Of a stretch of DNA of 64,000 nt, positions 58,501-64,000 are shown in pieces. This stretch comes from Gymnopus androsaceus JB14. Its lineage: Eukaryota > Basidiomycota > Agaricomycetes > Agaricales > Omphalotaceae. How positions within the stretch are numbered: the stretch's first letter is position 1; each line of letters begins with the position of its first letter. Where the stretch lies: positions 102,970 through 166,969 of the forward strand of contig ML769439.1 of the NCBI GenBank assembly GCA_009733575.1, read 5' to 3'. Below the pieces are notes generated by a model. The model made no database searches and was not told the DNA's origin. It saw only the letters and a list, made by a program, of their open reading frames with translations. Position numbers and translations under genes: made by a program.

Positions 58501-61253
58501 ATTTTCGGAGTATGGTCTCCCGGATACCTGTCGAAAAGGTTTTCCAGGCGGGCAACATACTCATCATGACAAGACTCCATCATAGATGAATGAACTGGTA
58601 CCGATGTTCGAATTTTGCGACCAAATATTCCAAGGTGACCTGCCAGCTCTAATGAGAAGTCCACAGCGTCAACATGTCCTGCAAGTGCCACAGCATCTGG
58701 GGAGTTGTAACATGCAATTTCCAGCACACGATCTGGGTAACATTTTCTTACTTTCGAGATAATACCCTGCGCCCTCTCGGGACTACAGGACATAGCCGCC
58801 ATTGTACCACCTAATTGTTCGATGGAAGAAAATGTTTGACCACGGATAATGGCCAGCTCCACTGCCATTGCTTTAGGGCCGGCGCCACTAGCATAGAAAA
58901 GAGAGGTTTCTCCAGCGGAATGTCCCAACATAATATCTGGGGTCAGACCAAGGGACAGGAGTAGATCGAAAAGAGCCATTTGGAAAACAGCAATGGAGGG
59001 AAGAATCAAGGAAATGGGCCAAGGTTCAGGAAGAGCAACTTTGGTGTCTGAGCCCCCAAATAAACCAAAATCGGTAATGAGAGACTTCCCAGTGACCGTC
59101 ACATGCACAGAGTCCATTTCTAGGACACTGTCACGAAAAACTGGGTATGTCTCGAACAACTTCCTGCCCACTAAAAGCATCATGAGAATCAACCATCTAC
59201 AATCCACATACACACACACAAAATTCAAACACTCACTATCAATGTGTTGAGGTCCTTGTCCAGAGAAAACAAAAAGAAGAGAAGGCTTGAGACGATTACA
59301 GTGTCGAGGATGACAAAATGATGAAGATGGGATATCATCAAGGGCATCAACAACAGAAAAGGAACGCCAAGTCATTTGTTTCACCCGACGTCCAAGAAGC
59401 AGTGACATTATGCTGGCATCGGCTGCATTTTTCACAGTATTATCACCACGGATTGAACCAGCCACTGCCAATGTTGACCGCAACGACAGCCCTCCTGCCA
59501 TGAGAAGAAATGGGCCAGACACAATGGTCGAGTGGGTACTATTTGCCTCTATCAAAGGTTTTTCTAGGACCAGATGTCCATTTGATCCTCCTATCCCGGA
59601 GCTGGTCATTGCAATGAGATTTGCCTTGAAGTTCCTTCTTGGAAGTGGGGTAGGCTCTAGGGGTACTGAGATATTATACTTGTTCCAATGGATAGCAGGA
59701 TTTAAGGTAGACAAATTGACATTGGGAGGGATGAATTGATATTCCAGTGTGGAGAGGACCTTTGAGAGTGAGACAAGAAATGATGTGATTTCAGTATGTC
59801 TAATTATTATTAAATTTTAGCACCTCAACCACCATCACTTGTATACCAAAGGAACTTACCCAATGTTGCCTTTAACACTACCAACAAGCAGTTCACCATC
59901 CCGAAAAAATTCTTCTCCTACCCAATTCACTTCCGTAGGATCTCCCTTTGCAGTTCCTAAACATAGAGTTCAAATGTTTAAGAAGATCCAGTATTGTTAT
60001 ATAATATACCTGTTGCATGAAGCTCAATGAAGTCAACTTCTGAGGGGCTTCGACCTGCTTGAGAGAACGCTTCAATCATGGCTAAGCGTTGGGCTTCTGC
60101 TACAGGTGCTCCAGCAGCAGCACTAGAACCACAAGAATTAATTGCTGTGCCGAGGATCTATCTCCGCTAGTACATATGAGCATAATCATGGCTATAACTA
60201 AGACTCACGGTAGCATATATGTGATCTCCATCCCGTAGAGCAGTTTTTAGATCCTTCAAGACAATGGCTACACAGCCTTCCGCACGAGAAAATCTATTGG
60301 AACAGTTAAGGGTTGTTGTAACTATGAAAACAATCTTACCCATTGGCTCCTGCATCAAATGGCTTGCACTTGCCATCTGGTGCAAGAATGGATCCTTGGC
60401 TATATCCAATCCAATCGATCAATCTGATAAAGGCACCGGATTAGTTTATTCTATCTTGTTTTATTTTGAGCTATAAGCTGGCCTGTGATTAATCTGGCAT
60501 CCCGCAACAACAGCGGCCTCGCATTCCTTATTCAGAATCGCTTGAACAGCAATATGAGTGGCCGTAAGAGTTGAACTACATGCAGTATCAACTGGAAATG
60601 AAGGGCCAAGAAGATCTAGATGGAAAGATACTCGGTTTGCTACCATTGATGGAGCTGACGCAAATAAAGAGCCCAAGTCGTACTCGTCCTACACGGGGCA
60701 ATGGAAGTAAGAATGAGATTGGAAAGTGGTAGCTTGGCAAGGCTTACCGCATCGGCAACATTTGTTAAATCGATGGTGTTTCCAGAGGTATAGCAACCCA
60801 CTTTCTTTGCGCGATAATCGATACCAGAGTCCAGGAGAGCAAGGAAACTGTTTTCAATTAATTTACGAGTCACAGGAGCCATTGCATGAGCATCGGCTGA
60901 TGATACTCCGAACTCTACGTTGTCAAATAGATCAATATCTTTGAGAAATGAGCCTTTGTTGACATTAATGTGGCCAATGTTGTGGCCAATCCATCTGGAT
61001 ATATATATTGTTACAAATGTAGGTTTAAAAATGGAAATAATCACAAACGCCTTGAAATTGCAACGATCAGATGGAAAATCTGTGTATGCTTCCCAATGTT
61101 GCATCAAAAATTGATAAAACTGAGCATGATCCAGGTTCGAGGTAGAATGAACACCGCTTGGGAGTTCTGCAGAAATACCAACCTGTCAAAAGAATATCAA
61201 CTGAGAGATATTGAGAACGATATGCAACTCACAATAGCCACACGGTCGACCAT
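52567..61253 (-). CDS. Reducing polyketide synthase with C-terminal thioester reductase (KS-AT-DH-[no MT]-KR-ACP-R)
   Basis: An iterative type I PKS of roughly 2,400 residues in many exons, starting MVDRVAIV at 61253. KS (about 61250-59560) has Cys in DTACSSTLTATH and His in ELHATGT and KGNIGHTE. AT (about 59350-58300) has FVFSGQGPQH and GHSAGET. DH (about 58050-56860) has HPILGEH and, as the catalytic Asp region, HPAILDSCIQV. The stretch where a methyltransferase usually sits (about 56860-56400) has no glycine-rich SAM motif. KR (about 55250-54650) has GGIGSLG and SSVSGLTGWQGQANYAA. ACP (about 54200) has YGIDSLSALQL. The reductase (about 53910-52567) has TGSTGGLG and a YAESK active site. No ER domain. 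Apparent frame breaks at 57885 and 57540 resolve as introns, so the gene seems whole. Reductive release would give an aldehyde or alcohol. Confidence 0.9.
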
Positions 61254-62683
61254 GATGACTTTGGGGAAAAGTTAAACAGTTTCTGGGGTGGAGGAGTGTA
61301 CCACTTAAGCTGAGGTTATATCCAAGTTATATCGGAGGCGGACTCGGAATTGTCGGGACCTTATGATCACCCGGAATCAAGGGGCGTGGCATCAATTGAA
61401 ATCCTCGTCCACGTCGAATACACTCCAGCTCCATACATCTTGTGACTATTGGAAACCTGCTGATTGATTAAATATCCTATTGATGATGCAGTGAGAAGAA
61501 ACAAATCTGTTTCAATGAAGGACCTTCGAGTTGGTACGTCTAGTTGGCGAGTTGTCTTTGGAGCTAGCGGGATTAATTCCTGCCCCTTTCCAAGGCAACG
61601 CACATCAGCATACATCGTACCTCCTGCCTCCTCCCGACTCCAAGGCCCATGTAGCTCTAGTGGCATTTGGACCATCTGCCATCGCGTAGCCAGTTTCGTA
61701 CGCGTTCAATCGCCATATCAGCTGTCAACGACCGCAATCCACAGCCTAGGCCTATAGGAAGCAAACTAACATAAGTCCACGGTAACTACGCTGAACTTAG
61801 TACGTTAGATTGCTTCCTGTGAATGAGAATATCAACACTTTATAGACACCCTCGACGTCCGCTACGTGCCTGAAATGAGATATTGCTGGAATTCGAGTTG
61901 ACCCGAACTCAACCCGAACTTCATCACAAAATCAGGTAGATTATAATCAAAGCTCGCTCAGGATGGATAAATTCAGGTATGCTATAATTGATAAGAAAGT
62001 TAGATTGCTGTGTCGCCAAAAAATTCAAATTTACCGGTACCTCGGTGACTGTTTGAGAAGCGAAATTTCTCTGATTTTTCGCTTGGAGAAGTTTTTCATT
62101 CCAGCCATTCTCCGAACATGCTCTCATAGGGTCAATATGGATCAAATCGGTGAACAGATGTTCACAATGACTATTACTAGTGCTGGCTGTTTGAAATTTG
62201 AATACATAAACTACTTTCTTTACCTCTAGTGCTCCGAATGGCTGGCTCAAGATGAAAGCCTGCTGCTCGAAAGGGGCCGAGCCATGTACTCAGTGGTTCA
62301 TTGTATTGACGAACGTTCTATAAAGCTTTTTTTTAGTCAATATAGTATTGTGAATTTTTTGTGGGTAGTAGAGAACCGAGATGTGTCCATTGAACTAAAT
62401 AAAGGTACGAATGCCAATGGCCCGTCCAAGCCACACCATTCAAAATGAAATGAACTAAAGCCAAGCCACACTGAGTCTTTGGAGCTCTGTTTACTCTATT
62501 CCATTCCATGAGAACCAATGAGTGGTAACTGCACTGCTTTATAGAGTTATTTGATATGTTAAAATGACCTCACGAGTCTCATTCACTTGCCTTGAAGAAA
62601 TGCATCCTACCAATATGTATATTATGCTTCAAAAGCTTGTCAAAAGCTACAGTTGTGGAATGATAGAAGTTACACATCCCTAA
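61254..62683. other. Promoter region of the PKS and 3' region of the enoyl reductase
   Basis: 1.4 kb between two genes read in the same direction. No further gene is recognised. It would hold the PKS promoter, but I see no operator-like motif that I can name. Confidence 0.4.
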
Positions 62684-63958
62684 TCAAAGCCCAGGTGTAT
62701 CTTCAATCCGATAAGTCAGTTTCTCTGCATGCACCTAGAGCTGGTCACAATGATTTCCACAGTGCTTTTAACTGATTGCTCACCCTTCCATCCTGCATAT
62801 ATTGAAAACCCTCAGAAACACTTTCAAGGCCTTTAGGATAGACCTTCATTGCAATGGTTTGGATTGGGACTGTGGAAATTAATTTTGTAACCAATGCAGC
62901 ATATTTTATTGCATTTTCATAATGGGCTTGATGAGCTTCAAACATGAATGGAAATTCAATTGCCTGTAAGATTAAAACACATCTTCAACACAAACAGGAT
63001 AGGAAAAAAATGCCACCTTACCAAGCCAAAGATTGAGTATGCCAAAATAAACTCCGTTTTCACATTAGGAATGCGGCTTTTGATTGGAAGAAGAGCTGCC
63101 AAACTGCCACCGCTTTCTCCAAAAGACCTGGGTACCTGCATCAGAGATGTTCCAGCACAGTGACAATCAATTGCCATAGTCAATCTTCCTTGAGTAGCAG
63201 CCAAGATATGCTTGAATGTGTATGAGTCTGCATAATCAAAGACTAACTCTGCCCCCAGCGACTTGAGTAAATCGAAATTCCGGGGGGAGCTTGTTGTAAT
63301 TATGCGCAGCCCTGAAAGTCTTGCGAGCTGAATTACGTATTGGCCTGTTGAAGTAGCGCCGGACCAAACAAGAATGAACTCCCTAGGTACGGACTCGGAG
63401 ATGCCAAATGGAGTTGGTAGGTGTAGATATTGATAAAGGCACTGACACGCAGTGAAGCATGCAACTCCGAGTTGCGCTCCTTGCTCAAAAGACCAGGAGT
63501 CTGGAAGAGAAAAGAGTAATGCTGCCTGGAACGCTAACATATTGGGAAAATGCCCCGTTCCTCCCAATGCCTAAATACCTCGTCAGTGAATACAGGACAA
63601 TTCCAGTAAGTAGACGTTTACCTCCGTGAACAATTCCAGCAACCCTCTCACCAATGAAGCGCAGCTCAGAGGGCACTTCCCTGCCCATCTTGACTACTAC
63701 ACCAGAAAAGTCGCAACCAATGATATTTCCCTCCTCCCGACGTAATGCAACAGTTTTCCCTGCCCAAGATATGTCCCGAGTCAATGAATTTATCTTGTGA
63801 ATATACTTACAGTCGGTGGGATTCTGTGCAACCGAGTGCACTTTGATTAAAACATCCGCATCTCCAAATGTTGGTAATTCAACAGTGTGAATTTCCACCC
63901 CGCCCTTTCCGGTGGTAACCAATGCTTTCATCACAGGAGGAAGATTATCTTCAAGCAT
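62684..63958 (-). CDS. Stand-alone (trans-acting) enoyl reductase, MDR family, LovC-like; one frameshift
   Basis: Zinc-independent medium-chain reductase of the kind that works in trans with fungal reducing PKSs. Five exons: 63811-63958, 63622-63759, 63022-63570, 62784-62963 and 62684-62734, about 354 residues if the frame is joined. N-terminal GroES-like fold: GDADVLIKVHSVAQNPTDW (split by an intron), IIGCDFSGVVVKMG, ERVAGIVHGG. Then FEQGAQLGVACFTACQ and an NADPH site (SGATSTGQYVIQLARLSG, TSSPRNFDLLKSLGAE). The C-terminus ends AEKLTYRIEDTPGL. Exon 3 is 549 nt where its flanking phases require 548. The shift lies between SQYVSV and LPDSWSFEQ, with a run of four T (63510-63513) a likely site. 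Either a recent break or an assembly indel. It lies upstream of the PKS in the same direction. Confidence 0.85.
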
Positions 63959-64000
63959 TGAAGGTAGAATTAGAAGCGAATCTAAAAATTCGCAGCCTTT

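Noticed and set aside
1..64000. CRISPR arrays, bacterial operons, plasmid or phage signatures
   Set aside because: No regularly spaced direct repeats with unique spacers; introns and gene types are those of a fungal nuclear genome.

Overview
The window looks like nuclear DNA of a filamentous basidiomycete, most likely an agaricomycete. Its genes are split by many 47-67 nt GT-AG introns, and it holds a fungal reducing polyketide synthase, a lineage-expanded multi-pass membrane protein family, an F-box protein and many transposon remnants. I worked by eye only; no database search was possible, so every product name rests on motifs I recognise.

Layout. Positions 1-2712 hold little except a broken membrane-protein fragment with a 442-bp MITE beside it. 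A cytochrome b561-type membrane gene (3185-4092, minus) is followed by a duplicated non-coding segment and a single-pass membrane protein gene (6233-6712, minus). From about 7.4 to 30.4 kb lies a repeat-rich accessory zone. It is built from copies of one segment that carries a tRNA-Asn(GTT)-like sequence next to a fumarylacetoacetate hydrolase (FAH) family gene. One tRNA copy folds perfectly (28912-29008). One FAH copy is nearly whole (29157-30372) and one is decayed (8716-9670). Into this zone have gone a Ty1/Copia element (12404-18352), a 183-bp LTR-like insertion, two nested TIR elements (19330-20756), an 8-bp-TSD element (21157-21569) and an 811-bp element with a 9-bp duplication (27787-28597). 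The paralogous copies supply the empty sites. Two membrane-protein genes also lie here, one apparently whole (9883-11387) and one decayed (23244-24749).

From 30.9 kb on, the DNA is more ordinary: an F-box gene (30892-32204), a 14-exon copper amine oxidase gene with an apparent 2-nt microexon at the cofactor site (34552-37795), a tandem pair of membrane proteins (41896-43281 and 44587-45974) with the same intron positions and phases as the 9.9-kb gene, and a proline/arginine-rich conserved gene (48438-49385).

The right end holds the start of a biosynthetic cluster. A reducing polyketide synthase with a C-terminal thioester reductase domain (52567-61253, minus) has no enoyl reductase of its own. 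Upstream in the same direction lies a stand-alone LovC-like enoyl reductase gene (62684-63958). The two would be expected to work together: the PKS builds and reduces the chain, the separate enzyme supplies enoyl reduction in trans, and the reductase domain releases an aldehyde or alcohol. The cluster runs off the window. Several otherwise well-conserved genes, the enoyl reductase among them, carry one single-base frameshift each, which points to either recent decay or uncorrected assembly indels.
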